Source: Streptomyces paradoxus (GTDB lineage Bacteria; Actinomycetota; Actinomycetes; Streptomycetales; Streptomycetaceae). Taken from it: a DNA stretch of 64,000 bases. Below, piece by piece: positions 1 to 8,164 of the stretch; the stretch's first letter is position 1, and every line of letters starts with the position of its first letter. The translations under genes were made by a program, and so were the position numbers. The notes beneath the pieces were generated by a model. The model ran no database searches. It was not told where the DNA came from and saw nothing but the letters and a program-made list of their open reading frames with translations. The stretch spans positions 428,186 through 492,185 of the forward strand of contig NZ_JACHGV010000001.1 of the NCBI RefSeq assembly GCF_014202475.1, in the 5' to 3' direction.

Positions 1-1312
1 CGAGACGCCGGGAGCGGGACAGGCGGCCGGGCCCGAGGCGCCGGGAGCCGGGGCGCCGGCCGGGGCCGGAACACCGGGAGCCGGGACTCCGGCCGGAGCC
101 GAGACGCCGGGAGCCGGACAGGCGGCCGGGCCCGAGGCGCCGGGAGCCGGGGCGCCGGCCGGGGCCGGAACACCGGGAGCCGGGACTCCGGCCGGGCCCG
201 AGGCGCCGACTGCCGCCGAGGCGCCGTCAACCGGACAGTCGACCGGCGCCGCGGGCCCGGAGGCCGCTGGCCAGCCCGGCGGCGCCCAGGGCTGGGAAGC
301 CGCCGGCTATCCAGGCGCTCCGGGGTATCCGGGGGCTGCCGGGCAGCCGGGGAGCGGCACGTACCCGGGAGCCGCCGGGCAACCCGGCAGCGGCGCGTAC
401 CCAGCAGCCGCCGGGCAACCCGGCAGCGGCACGTACCCAGCAGCCGCCGGGCAGCCGGCAAGCGGCGCGTACCCGCCTGCTGCCGGGTATCCCGCCTACC
501 CCGCCTATCCCGCCGCTCCTCCGGGCGGCCGAGGGCGGCGGCTGCGGATAGGCGCCGCCGTCGCGGCGGCCGTGGTCGTGCTCACCAGCATCGGCGTGGG
601 CGTGTACGCCCTGACGGACGACGGCGGGGGCGCGCCCACCTCGCAGGGGCAGCCCGGCGGTCCGGGCGCGCCCGGGGGCCAGGGCGGTCCGTTCGGAGGA
701 CCGGGCGGCGACGGCGGGTCCGGGGGCGACGGCGGTTCCGGTGGGCAGAGCCCGGGGCCCGAGCAGTCCGAGCCGCCGAAGATCAGGAGCGGGTCGGTGA
801 CCGACGCGGTCAGCGGGATCAGCCTGCCGATACCGAAGGGCTGGTACGGCCAGGAGGCCCGGGCCGGCGCGCAGGTGACGTCCGACGACTCCTACAAGTG
901 CCCCGGCGACACCTCCTCCACCTGCACCAAGGGCGGCGCCTACTCCGCCCCGGCCCTGGCCCTCGGCACCAAGGGCGCCACCGCCGAGGAGATCGCCAAG
1001 GCGGACATCGGGAGGAACGCCGAGGAGTCCTACGGCGGCAAGTCCTACGGCGGGATCACCTCCCACGACGTGCTGGAGTCCAAGGCCGTGACGGTGGCCG
1101 GGCAGAAGGGCTACCTGGTCCGCTGGAAGGCCGTCACGAGCAAGGGCGCCGACGGCATCGTGGAGTCGCTCGCGTTCCCCTCCCCCGCCAACGCGAAGCA
1201 GATGGTCGTCATCCGGTTCGGCGTCGACGCGGGAGAGCAGGAGAGCGTGCTCGACGACATCACCAAGGGCATCAAGGCGGCGACGGGCAGCGGCAACGGT
1301 CAGGACGTCTGA
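1..1312 (+). CDS. Repeat-rich single-pass membrane protein, 5' end missing
   Basis: The reading frame (second base of the window) is open from the window edge to a TGA at 1310-1312, so the N-terminus lies upstream. It has three parts. The first is a Pro/Ala/Gly-rich stretch with two 33-residue repeats and four 12-residue AGQPGSGTYPxA repeats, encoded at 2-481. The second is one basic-flanked transmembrane segment at about 545-616. The third, after a Gly/Pro-rich linker, is a globular domain encoded at about 796-1312. The order suggests a cytoplasmic low-complexity arm and an external domain. Proteins of this layout are common in Streptomyces with no assigned function. An internal ATG at 572 lies inside the membrane segment and is unlikely to be the start. 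It faces the TetR gene tail to tail across a 13-bp hairpin. Confidence 0.75.
   Translation, partial: ETPGAGQAAGPEAPGAGAPAGAGTPGAGTPAGAETPGAGQAAGPEAPGAGAPAGAGTPGAGTPAGPEAPTAAEAPSTGQSTGAAGPEAAGQPGGAQGWEAAGYPGAPGYPGAAGQPGSGTYPGAAGQPGSGAYPAAAGQPGSGTYPAAAGQPASGAYPPAAGYPAYPAYPAAPPGGRGRRLRIGAAVAAAVVVLTSIGVGVYALTDDGGGAPTSQGQPGGPGAPGGQGGPFGGPGGDGGSGGDGGSGGQSPGPEQSEPPKIRSGSVTDAVSGISLPIPKGWYGQEARAGAQVTSDDSYKCPGDTSSTCTKGGAYSAPALALGTKGATAEEIAKADIGRNAEESYGGKSYGGITSHDVLESKAVTVAGQKGYLVRWKAVTSKGADGIVESLAFPSPANAKQMVVIRFGVDAGEQESVLDDITKGIKAATGSGNGQDV
2..199 (+). repeat. Two tandem 99-bp in-frame coding repeats
   Basis: Codons 2-100 and 101-199 encode two nearly identical 33-residue units beginning ETPGAGQAAG. 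They differ by only a few bases, pointing to recent duplication or ongoing homogenisation. The array may continue upstream of the window. Confidence 0.9.
338..481 (+). repeat. Four tandem 36-bp in-frame coding repeats
   Basis: Four copies of a 12-residue unit (AGQPGSGTYPAA and close variants) occupy 338-373, 374-409, 410-445 and 446-481. A YPAYPAYPAAPP tail follows. They sit directly before the membrane segment of the same protein. Confidence 0.9.
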
Positions 1313-1338
1313 CCGGGAGCGGACACCCGCACACCGGT

Positions 1339-1387
1339 CGGCCGGGTGGGGCGCCCCCGCCGCTCACAGGGGAACCCCACCCGGCCG
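1339..1387. terminator. Hairpin between convergent genes
   Basis: A perfect 13-bp inverted repeat (arms 1339-1351 and 1375-1387, loop 23 nt) lies between the stops of two convergent genes. There is no T run, as is usual for Streptomyces terminators; it could act in both directions. Confidence 0.55.
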
Positions 1388-1468
1388 GGGGGTGCGCGCC
1401 GCCCCCGTCCCCACGGGTCGGCGCGGTCGGGCCACCGTCCGGTCATCCGGCGGACGGCGGCCCGGGTC

Positions 1469-2077
1469 TCAGGTCAGGCCCAGCGCGGGCAGCACGGCGG
1501 CCTCCACGAACCGGACCAGGTAGTCCGGGTCGGCCCACTCGCCCTCCAGGACGGGCCGCACCCGCAGGACGCCCAGCAGCTGGGCCGGGATGTACTCCAG
1601 TGCCGGATGGTCGGCCGGCACCTCTCCGCGTTCGACCCCGCGCCGGATGATCTCCTTCAGCGCGGCGATCTCCGGCTCGACCAGTGCCTCGCGCAGCGCG
1701 CGCTGCAGCTCCGGATCCTGGCCGGCGGCATGGGCGAGGGCCTGGAGCAGCTTGGTGTCCCGGCCCGACAGCTCGCCGGCCGCCCGGGCCGCCTCCCGCA
1801 GGTCCTCGGCGAGGGAGCCGGTGTCGATGCAGCGCGTCCTGCGGTGCGAGCGCAGCGCCGCCGCCACCAGCTGGGGCTTGGTCTTCCACTGGCGGTAGAG
1901 CGTGGACTTGCTGCACCGGGTGCTCGCGGCGACGCCCTCCATGGTGACGGAGTCGTAGCCGCACTCGCCCAGTTGCTTCAGTACGGCGTCGTAGAACTCC
2001 TGCTCACGCTCGGGCGTGATCTTGGAGCGGCGCGTGACACCGGACGGCTCGGGCCGGTCCGCGGCCTGCGACGTCAT
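1469..2077 (-). CDS. TetR/AcrR family transcriptional regulator
   Basis: This 202-residue protein has the one-domain DNA-binding head of TetR repressors at about residues 20-66. The helix-turn-helix reads TMEGVAASTRCSKSTLYRQW. A helical ligand-binding C-terminal domain follows. Length and layout are typical of the family, and the inducer cannot be read from sequence. It diverges from the PAP2/DMT transporter pair across a region with two palindromes, so it most likely represses itself and that pair. The ATG start at 2077 leaves a complete HTH domain. Confidence 0.93.
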   Translation of the reverse strand: MTSQAADRPEPSGVTRRSKITPEREQEFYDAVLKQLGECGYDSVTMEGVAASTRCSKSTLYRQWKTKPQLVAAALRSHRRTRCIDTGSLAEDLREAARAAGELSGRDTKLLQALAHAAGQDPELQRALREALVEPEIAALKEIIRRGVERGEVPADHPALEYIPAQLLGVLRVRPVLEGEWADPDYLVRFVEAAVLPALGLT

Positions 2078-2144
2078 GGGCGGTGCTCCTGGCTTTCGTC
2101 GGGCGGCCGGAAAATTCCCGGCCGGCGGTGTGTCGTACGTCTAT

Positions 2145-2212
2145 CGATACGGCAGTGTACCGGTACGCGGCCGTATCGGTACACTGCCGTATCGGTACGC
2201 TCTCGTACCGAT
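2145..2212. promoter_or_regulatory. Two adjacent palindromes, probable TetR operators
   Basis: A perfect 18-bp inverted repeat has arms at 2145-2162 (CGATACGGCAGTGTACCG) and 2177-2194. It is followed by a perfect 9-bp repeat, ATCGGTACG at 2191-2199 and CGTACCGAT at 2204-2212. Both share GTACCG/CGGTAC half-sites. They lie between the TetR start and the divergent PAP2 gene, the standard place for an autoregulated TetR operator. The binding protein is inferred from position. Confidence 0.7.
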
Positions 2213-2244
2213 GACAGCGCCACCGTCACCGAAGGGGCCGGGGG

Positions 2245-3087
2245 ATGAATGCCCGCACCGTGCCTGCGCATGCGGGGTCCGACGCGATAGCGCGACCGCC
2301 GCTCGTCCGGGAGCTCCTGCTCGTCGCAGGGCTCTTCCTCGTCTACAAGTTCGGCCGGCAGCTGGCCACGGGCAACGCCGGTGAGGCGTTCCGCAACGCG
2401 CACCGCGTGTGGGACTTCGAGCGAGCGGTCCACCTGCCCGGCGAGGGGGCGGTGCAGTCCCTGCTGCTGCACGGCGACGGTCTCGTGCACATCGCCAACA
2501 CCTACTACGCGGCCGTCCACTTCCCGGCCACCGCCGCCTTCCTGATCTGGCTCTACCTGCGCCGCCCGGCGCACTACGTGTGGGCCCGCCGGGTGCTGGC
2601 CGCGGTCACGGCCGCCGCGCTGGTGCTGCACCTGCTGTTCCCGCTCGCCCCGCCGCGCCTGCTGGCCGCGACCGGCCTGGTCGACACGGCACGGGTGTAC
2701 GGGCCGTCGGTGTACGGCGATCCCGCCACCGACACCCTGTCGAACCAGTTCGCGGCGATGCCGTCGCTGCACTTCGGCTGGGCGCTGATGGTGGCCGTCG
2801 GCCTGATCGTCGCGACCCGCTCGCGGTGGCGCTGGCTCTGGCTGGTGCATCCCGTGCTCACCCTGCTGGTGATCGTCGGCACCGCGAGCCACTACTGGCT
2901 GGACGCCATCGTGGCGACGGCCCTGCTCGGCCTCGCGCTCGCGGTGATCCTCCCCCGGACTCCGTCCGGGGGGACCCCCGTCTCGCTTCGCCCGCCCCAC
3001 CGAACGCAGACCACCGCGGACCGCGCCCAGGGCGGCCTCGTACCGGCTCAGCGGGACGAGCAGGCACTCGTGGGAGCCGGCCGGTGA
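2245..3087 (+). CDS. PAP2-superfamily membrane protein (lipid phosphatase or phosphotransferase type)
   Basis: This 280-residue integral membrane protein has about five or six hydrophobic segments and two PAP2 signature regions. One is AMPSLHFGWAL, the PSxH core; the other is TASHYWLDAIVAT, with the second His and Asp. The opening HRVWDFERAVHLP block resembles the PAP2_3 group, which includes inositol-phosphorylceramide synthase relatives. It may therefore dephosphorylate or transfer phospho-head groups on lipids; the substrate is unknown. The last 40 or so residues, after AVILP, are low-complexity and partly encoded by a hairpin repeat at 2952-2972. The stop overlaps the next gene by GTGA. 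Confidence 0.88.
   Translation: MNARTVPAHAGSDAIARPPLVRELLLVAGLFLVYKFGRQLATGNAGEAFRNAHRVWDFERAVHLPGEGAVQSLLLHGDGLVHIANTYYAAVHFPATAAFLIWLYLRRPAHYVWARRVLAAVTAAALVLHLLFPLAPPRLLAATGLVDTARVYGPSVYGDPATDTLSNQFAAMPSLHFGWALMVAVGLIVATRSRWRWLWLVHPVLTLLVIVGTASHYWLDAIVATALLGLALAVILPRTPSGGTPVSLRPPHRTQTTADRAQGGLVPAQRDEQALVGAGR
2952..2972. repeat. GC-rich 9-bp stem hairpin inside a coding end, Streptomyces dispersed-repeat type
   Basis: CCCCCGGAC, a 3-base loop and GTCCGGGGG form a perfect stem, followed by a run of C. From memory, near-identical hairpins are scattered between genes in many Streptomyces chromosomes. Here one lies inside the C-terminal codons of the PAP2 gene. Confidence 0.6.
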
Positions 3088-4034
3088 ACGCCGTCCTGGT
3101 CGCCGTCGTCCTGTCCCTCGTCTCCGCCGTCGCCTACGCGGCCGCGGCGGTCGCCCAGGAGCGGCTCGCCTCCCGCTCCCCCGGTGCGGGCACGCTGCGG
3201 CTGCTCGGCAGCGGCGCCTGGTGGTGGTCGGTCGGGCTGAACGCGTCGGCCGCGCTGCTGCACGTCGTCGCGCTCCGGTACGGCCCGCTGACCGTCGTCC
3301 AGCCGCTCGGGGCGCTCACCCTGGTCGCGGCGGTGCCCATGGGGGCGCGGATGGCGGGACGGCGGGTGAGCGCGGTCGAATGGAAGGGCACCGCGCTGAC
3401 GCTGCTGGGCCTGGGCACGATCCTGGTCACGGCCTCCGGCCCGGCGCCGGACGACGTTCTGAGCGTTCCCGAGGCGCTGGCGGTGGCGGGCGCCACCGCG
3501 GCGTTCATCGGAGTGCTGTCCCGGCCGGGCGCCCGCCCTGGTCTGCGGCACGCGACCGCGTCCGGGCTGGCGTCCGGAGTCGCCTCGGCCCTCACCCAGA
3601 CCGTGACGGTGGCCGCGACGGACCGGACCGGACCGGTGCTCAGTGTCCAAGTGGCCGGCGTGGCGCTGCTCGTGGCGGCCTTCGCGGCCGGCGGGCTGCT
3701 GCTCTCCCAGACGGCGTACCGGGGCGGCCTGGGCGGCCCGCTCGCGATGGTGACCCTGGCCAACCCGCTGGCGGCCGCGGTGATCGGCCTGTCGCTGCTG
3801 GGCGAACGCCTCCAGGGCGGCCCCGCGGGCGTTCTGCTCGCGCTCGCCGGGGCGGGCCTTGCGTCCTGGGGCGTGGTGCTGCTCAGCCGGGCGGCACCCG
3901 CGGCGGCCGACCCGGCCGACGACGACCATCCGGTGGCCGCGGTCCTGGCTCTGGAACCCGGCTCGGCCACGGCCGAACCGGCGCTGGTGCCCCGGTCGCA
4001 CGATCCGGGGCACCTCACTCCCGCTACGCGGTGA
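3084..4034 (+). CDS. DMT-superfamily membrane transporter (EamA-like)
   Basis: This 316-residue protein has about nine or ten hydrophobic segments in two halves, in the style of drug/metabolite transporters. Conserved-looking blocks are LRYGPLTVVQPLGALTLV after the first pair of helices and LANPLAAAVIGLSLLGERL in the second half. The C-terminal 40 residues are hydrophilic. The GTG start at 3084 overlaps the PAP2 stop (GTGA), implying translational coupling, so both genes probably respond to the divergent TetR regulator. The substrate is unknown; exporters of small metabolites and permeases with no known cargo both belong here. Its stop overlaps the convergent phospholipase gene by 11 bases. 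Confidence 0.85.
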   Translation: MNAVLVAVVLSLVSAVAYAAAAVAQERLASRSPGAGTLRLLGSGAWWWSVGLNASAALLHVVALRYGPLTVVQPLGALTLVAAVPMGARMAGRRVSAVEWKGTALTLLGLGTILVTASGPAPDDVLSVPEALAVAGATAAFIGVLSRPGARPGLRHATASGLASGVASALTQTVTVAATDRTGPVLSVQVAGVALLVAAFAAGGLLLSQTAYRGGLGGPLAMVTLANPLAAAVIGLSLLGERLQGGPAGVLLALAGAGLASWGVVLLSRAAPAAADPADDDHPVAAVLALEPGSATAEPALVPRSHDPGHLTPATR

Positions 4035-6075
4035 TGACGGCCGGGTCGCTCACCCCCGGCCGCCCGTTCTCGACATGCCCGGCGAACCGCCGCAGGAAGG
4101 CCTTGTCGCCCTCGGCGGTGACGGTCAGGTCGTACCAGCGGCGGCTGCCGGCGAGGTCGACCTTCCGGCACACCCGGGCGCCCGGGCGGACGGTGACGGT
4201 CGAGGGCCGGCCGCCGTAGCCGTTCACGACCTTCAGGCGGGCCGTTCCGGAGCCCTGGTTGGTGAAGGTCAGCTCGATGTCGTCGCCGGTGTGGCGGGCG
4301 GTGACCTCGCAGCCGGCCGTCTTGTTCGAACCCTTGAAGACCCGCACGAAGCCGTTCGGGCCGTGCACGGTCAGGTCGTAGGAGCCCCCGGAGTAGGCCG
4401 AGTTCCAAGTGTCGGAGAGCGTCTTGCCGGCCTCGGTGGTGTACATCCAGGGACCGTCGGCGCGGTTGCCGGAGGTGATGTGGAAGGCTGCCCCGGCCTT
4501 CGCCCCGGAGGCGAAGGTGAGGGTGAGCTTCCCGGCCGCGGCGTCGACCGAGGCGTCCACGTGCGGGGCGTACTTCAGCGGCCGGGAGCGGCGCAGGCCG
4601 CGTTCCTGGCGGGGCATGCGCGGGTCGGCGGGCGGGACCGGCTTGTAGTCGGGGTGACGTTCGCGGTCCTGCGGCTCGTACTCGTCGGTGCCGGGCAGCG
4701 GGGCGGGACGGCTGTCCTTGCGGGAGAAGTCGAACGCGGACGTCAGATCCCCGCAGATGGCGCGGCGCCACGGCGAGATGTTCGTCTCGCGGACGCCGAA
4801 GCGGCGCTCCATGAACCGCAGGATCGAGGTGTGGTCGAGGGTCTCGGAGCAGACGTAGCCGCCCTTGCTCCACGGCGAGACGACAAGCATCGGCACGCGG
4901 GGGCCGAGGCCGTAGGGGCCGGCCGTCTTCTTGCCGTCACCCGGGAAGAGGTCGAGGGTGACGTCGACGGTGGACAGGCCCCGGGAGGCGTCCTTCGGGG
5001 GCAGCGGCGGCACCACATGGTCGAAGAAGCCGTCGTTCTCGTCGTACGTGATGAACAGGGCGGTCTTCGACCAGACCTCCGGGTTGGAGGTGAGGGCGTC
5101 GAGGACCTGGGCGATGTACCAGGCGCCGTAGTTCGAGGGCCAGTTGGAGTGCTCGGAGAAGGCCTCCGGGGCGGCGATCCAGGAGATCTGGGGCAGCTTG
5201 CCGGCCTTGACGTCGGCGCGCAGCAGGTCGAAGTAGCCGTCGCCGGCCTTGGCGTTCGTGCCGGTGCGGGCCTTGTCGTACCAGGGGTCGCCGGGCTTGG
5301 CGCTCCGGTACTTGTTGAAGTAGAGCAGGGAGTTGTCGCCGTAGTTGCCGCGGTAGGCGTCCTCGATCCAGCCCCAGGAGCCGGCGGCGTCGAGGCCGTC
5401 GCCGATGTCCTGGTAGATCTTCCAGGAGATGCCGGCCTGCTCCAGGCGCTCGGGGTAGGTCGTCCAGCCGTAGCCGAGCTCGGCGTTGTCCAGGACCGGG
5501 CCGCCGCCGGTGCCGTCGTTTCCGGTGTACCCGGACCACATGTAGTAGCGGTTGGGGTCGGTGGAGCCGATGAACGAGCAGTGGTAGGCGTCGCAGACGG
5601 TGAAGGAGTCGGCGAGGGCGTAGTGGAACGGGATGTCCTCGCGCGTCAGGTAGGCCATGGTCGTGGTGCCCTTGGCGGGCACCCACCGGTCGTACGTGCC
5701 GCCGTTGTAGGCCTGCTGGCCGTCGGGCCAGGAGTGCGGCAGGCCCTCCAGGAACTGCATGCCGAGGTCGTCGGCGTCGGGATGGAAGGGCAGGATCTCC
5801 TTGCCGTCCTTCTCCTGGTGCCAGACCGGTTTGCCGTTGCCGAGGGTGACCGGCCGGGGGTCGCCGAAGCCGCGGACGCCTCTCAGGGTGCCGAAGTAGT
5901 GGTCGAAGGAACGGTTCTCCTGCATCAGGACGACGATGTGCTCGACGTCCTCGATCGACCCCGTGCGATGGTTCGCCGGAAGCGCGGCCGCGCGCTGGAT
6001 GCTGGCGGACAGCGCACTGAAGGCCGTGGTCGCGCCCGCGAGTTGGAGGAAGCGGCGCCGGTTGACTTCGGACAT
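4024..6075 (-). CDS. Secreted phosphocholine-specific phospholipase C, Tat substrate
   Basis: The 683-residue product begins with a twin-arginine signal (NRRRFLQLAG, residues 5-14). A phosphoesterase domain follows with the family opening VEHIVVLMQENRSFDHYFGTLRGVRGF, plus ALFITYDENDGFFDHV and PMLVVSPWSKGGYV. Two beta-rich C-terminal repeats (from about residues 500 and 595) match the paired domains usual in this family. It should hydrolyse phosphatidylcholine or related phosphodiesters outside the cell, probably to release phosphate. The ATG at 6075 is chosen because it places the RR motif correctly; in-frame starts up to 6183 would add an unlikely leader. No downstream gene is coupled. Confidence 0.93.
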   Translation of the reverse strand: MSEVNRRRFLQLAGATTAFSALSASIQRAAALPANHRTGSIEDVEHIVVLMQENRSFDHYFGTLRGVRGFGDPRPVTLGNGKPVWHQEKDGKEILPFHPDADDLGMQFLEGLPHSWPDGQQAYNGGTYDRWVPAKGTTTMAYLTREDIPFHYALADSFTVCDAYHCSFIGSTDPNRYYMWSGYTGNDGTGGGPVLDNAELGYGWTTYPERLEQAGISWKIYQDIGDGLDAAGSWGWIEDAYRGNYGDNSLLYFNKYRSAKPGDPWYDKARTGTNAKAGDGYFDLLRADVKAGKLPQISWIAAPEAFSEHSNWPSNYGAWYIAQVLDALTSNPEVWSKTALFITYDENDGFFDHVVPPLPPKDASRGLSTVDVTLDLFPGDGKKTAGPYGLGPRVPMLVVSPWSKGGYVCSETLDHTSILRFMERRFGVRETNISPWRRAICGDLTSAFDFSRKDSRPAPLPGTDEYEPQDRERHPDYKPVPPADPRMPRQERGLRRSRPLKYAPHVDASVDAAAGKLTLTFASGAKAGAAFHITSGNRADGPWMYTTEAGKTLSDTWNSAYSGGSYDLTVHGPNGFVRVFKGSNKTAGCEVTARHTGDDIELTFTNQGSGTARLKVVNGYGGRPSTVTVRPGARVCRKVDLAGSRRWYDLTVTAEGDKAFLRRFAGHVENGRPGVSDPAVITA

Positions 6076-6176
6076 GAAGGACAGACCTCTCATCCTGCTG
6101 TGCTGGATGGCGGGAACGTGACGGAATCTGCGCGGAAGGAGTGTTTCAGGGACACCAAACGACAAGGAAGGGGCGC

Positions 6177-6193
6177 GTGACACTCGTGTGAAA
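6177..6193 (-). promoter_or_regulatory. Weak candidate PHO-box direct repeat upstream of the phospholipase gene
   Basis: On the minus strand, TTTCAC (6193-6188) and TGTCAC (6182-6177) recur with an 11-base period, the spacing of PhoP direct repeat units (GTTCACC-like). The match is imperfect. The site lies about 100 bases from the start of a phospholipase, a plausible Pho regulon member. Confidence 0.3.
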
Positions 6194-7007
6194 GTCGCCG
6201 GTACGCCAGGGGTGCCGGGGCGTTCCCAGGGGAGGGTGGGGGGCGTAACAGAGACGCAGACGGCTTCCCCGCCGACGCAACGGCCCGTTCGTCAGCTCCT
6301 CGCCGCCTCGGTGGGCAACGCGGTGGAGTGGTACGACTGGTACGCCTACACGTTTCTGGCCACCTGCATCGCCGACCAGGTCTTCCCCCAGAGCGCGGAC
6401 AACTCGCTGGTGCCGCTGCTGTCCACGTTCGCGGTGTTCGCGGTCGGCTTCTTCATACGGCCGGTGGGCGGGCTGCTGATGGGCGCGGTCGCGGACCGGC
6501 ACGGGCGGCGGGCCGCCCTGACGGTCACCATCCTGCTGTGGGCGGCAGCAGCCTGCTCGTCGGGCTCACCCCGACGCGGTGCCGTTCCTGCTCGGGGCCG
6601 TGCTGAGCCTGGTCGGCTTCTGGATCCGGCAGGGTGCGCAGGAGACCCGCAGCGCCGAGCAGCAGCGGGCGCCGCGCCCGGGTCTGTTCGAGGCGCTGCG
6701 CCGGCATCCGCGCGAGTCGCTCCTCATCGGCGGCATCACGGCGGGCGGCACGATCGCGTACTACACGTGGACGTCGTACCTGCCGACGTACGCCGGACTC
6801 AACACCCGGGTCCGCGCGGCGGGCATCGGTTTCCCCTACTCCCCGACCGTCGCCCTCTTCGGCGGCACGGCCCCGTACGTGGGCACGCTGTTCAAGGAGC
6901 AGGGGCACGCGGGGTTGTTCCCGTGGTACGTCGCGGTGATCTGCCTGGTGTCGTCGGTGGTGTACCTGCGGTTGCCGGAGACGGCTCACGTGCCGCTGCG
7001 GCGGTGA
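6188..7007 (+). pseudogene. Decayed MHS-family major facilitator transporter
   Basis: The N-terminal part is recognisable through about four helices: LLAASVGNAVEWYDWYAYTF, RPVGGLLMGAVADRHGRR and TVTILL. One base then appears to be missing after 6538: the expected continuation GGSSLLVGLTPT is in the next frame. At about 6576-6579 the sequence jumps to VPFLLGAVLSLVGFWIRQ in the third frame, skipping the central helices. At about 6806 YAGLNT joins directly to RVRAAGIGFPYS, skipping helices 8 to 10. The final 25 residues, ending LRLPETA, are normal. Family members have about 430-450 residues; here only about 255 remain. The lesions are inferred by comparison with family layout. It should not make a working transporter. 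Confidence 0.82.
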
Positions 7008-8164
7008 GGTGATCCGCTGTCGGGGACCGGTTCGCCGTCTCCGTCGGGCGCGTGTGGCTCGTCGTGCGGGCCCGCACCGTTCGGCGACCCTGCGGCGGAC
7101 GCCGGTGGCCCTTCCTTGACGGCGAGTTTCTCGGGGTCGATCACCGCGCCGGTGGTGTTGCCGACCTCCGACAGCGTCATCTGGGCGCGGTCGTCGACGA
7201 GGCGCGTCACCAGGTGCTGTGCGGCGCCGAAGGCCGCGGCCCAGGCGAGGACCTGCGCCCTGCTGTCGAGGTCACTGAGTCCGGGGACGAAGGCGCCCCG
7301 GATCAGCAGCAGTCCGAGGAAGGCCGACAGGGCGCCGGTGGGCAGCTTCAGCACCGCCGACGCCAGGGGCAGCATGTAGGGGGAGTCGGTGCCCCGGATG
7401 CGGCGCAGCGATGCGATGACGGTGAGGGCGGCACCGGCGAGTCCGGCGATCTCGACGGTGAGGATGTCCGTCGCTCCGGCCAGCCTGCTCGGGTCGGTGT
7501 CAGCCGGCTGGTTGTGGTATTCGGCGGTGGGGCACACGACGGTGACCGTGTCTCCGGAGCCGCCCTGGGGTGAGAAGCACAGGCTCAGCGAACTGGGCGA
7601 GAACCACCCGTAGAGGGCCAGGTTCACCACCCCGATCACCACGAGGACGGTCGCGGCCCAGAGGATGTTGCGCAGGCTGCGCACCCGCGCCAGCTCGTCG
7701 TCCAGGCTGCTGTACGCGGCGTCGAGCGCCCGGGCCATGAGATCCCGGTCGCTCGTGGTGAGGTCTCCCGAGATGATGGGACGCAGTCGCAGGGCGAGCC
7801 GGACCCGGCGTGGGTCGTCCGCCTCCAGATGATCCTTGACCAGCGCCATGACCTCATTGGCGCGGCCGGCGGCCTCCTCGACGGAAACCAGCTGAATCAG
7901 CAACACCTCGGCGCTGCGAATATTCGAGCACACGCCCTCACGGGCAGCCGAACCCGACCACAGCTTCCGCCATCCGAAATCCTCGTCAGCGGCCGCTCGG
8001 GCCTTTTCCAGATGACTTCGCATTCCCTCGATGAGCGCTGTCCGGTGATCCGGAGCACGTCGGGTGCTTTCGTGTTCCAGCTCTGCCTCGAGATAGGCGA
8101 TCCGCGCCCGGGCTTTGGCGCGCCAGGCCGTCCGCGGAGGCCGGCCCGACGCGATGCCGGTCAC
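6986..8164 (-). CDS. Unknown protein with four membrane segments
   Basis: This 392-residue protein matches no family I recognise. A charged N-terminal half (residues 1-160) is predicted largely helical, with repeated Ala/Glu/Arg-rich stretches. Four hydrophobic segments follow: ILWAATVLVVIGVVNLAL, a segment around ILTVEIAGLAGAALTVIASL, LPTGALSAFLGLLLIRGAF, and VLAWAAAFGAAQHLVTRL. Between the first two, an external loop holds two Cys residues. The last 60 residues are Pro/Gly/Asp-rich and disordered. The GTG start overlaps the stop of the LysM gene (GTGA), so the two are probably made together. Its 3' end overlaps the decayed transporter. Confidence 0.75.
   Translation of the reverse strand: MTGIASGRPPRTAWRAKARARIAYLEAELEHESTRRAPDHRTALIEGMRSHLEKARAAADEDFGWRKLWSGSAAREGVCSNIRSAEVLLIQLVSVEEAAGRANEVMALVKDHLEADDPRRVRLALRLRPIISGDLTTSDRDLMARALDAAYSSLDDELARVRSLRNILWAATVLVVIGVVNLALYGWFSPSSLSLCFSPQGGSGDTVTVVCPTAEYHNQPADTDPSRLAGATDILTVEIAGLAGAALTVIASLRRIRGTDSPYMLPLASAVLKLPTGALSAFLGLLLIRGAFVPGLSDLDSRAQVLAWAAAFGAAQHLVTRLVDDRAQMTLSEVGNTTGAVIDPEKLAVKEGPPASAAGSPNGAGPHDEPHAPDGDGEPVPDSGSPHRRSGT

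Noticed and set aside
338..481. Four evenly spaced 36-bp repeats considered as a CRISPR array
   Set aside because: The copies abut without spacers and stay in frame as a 12-residue protein repeat.
3859..6180. Long plus-strand frame opposite the phospholipase gene
   Set aside because: Antisense of a well-supported gene; Val/Gly/Ala-rich translation without structure.
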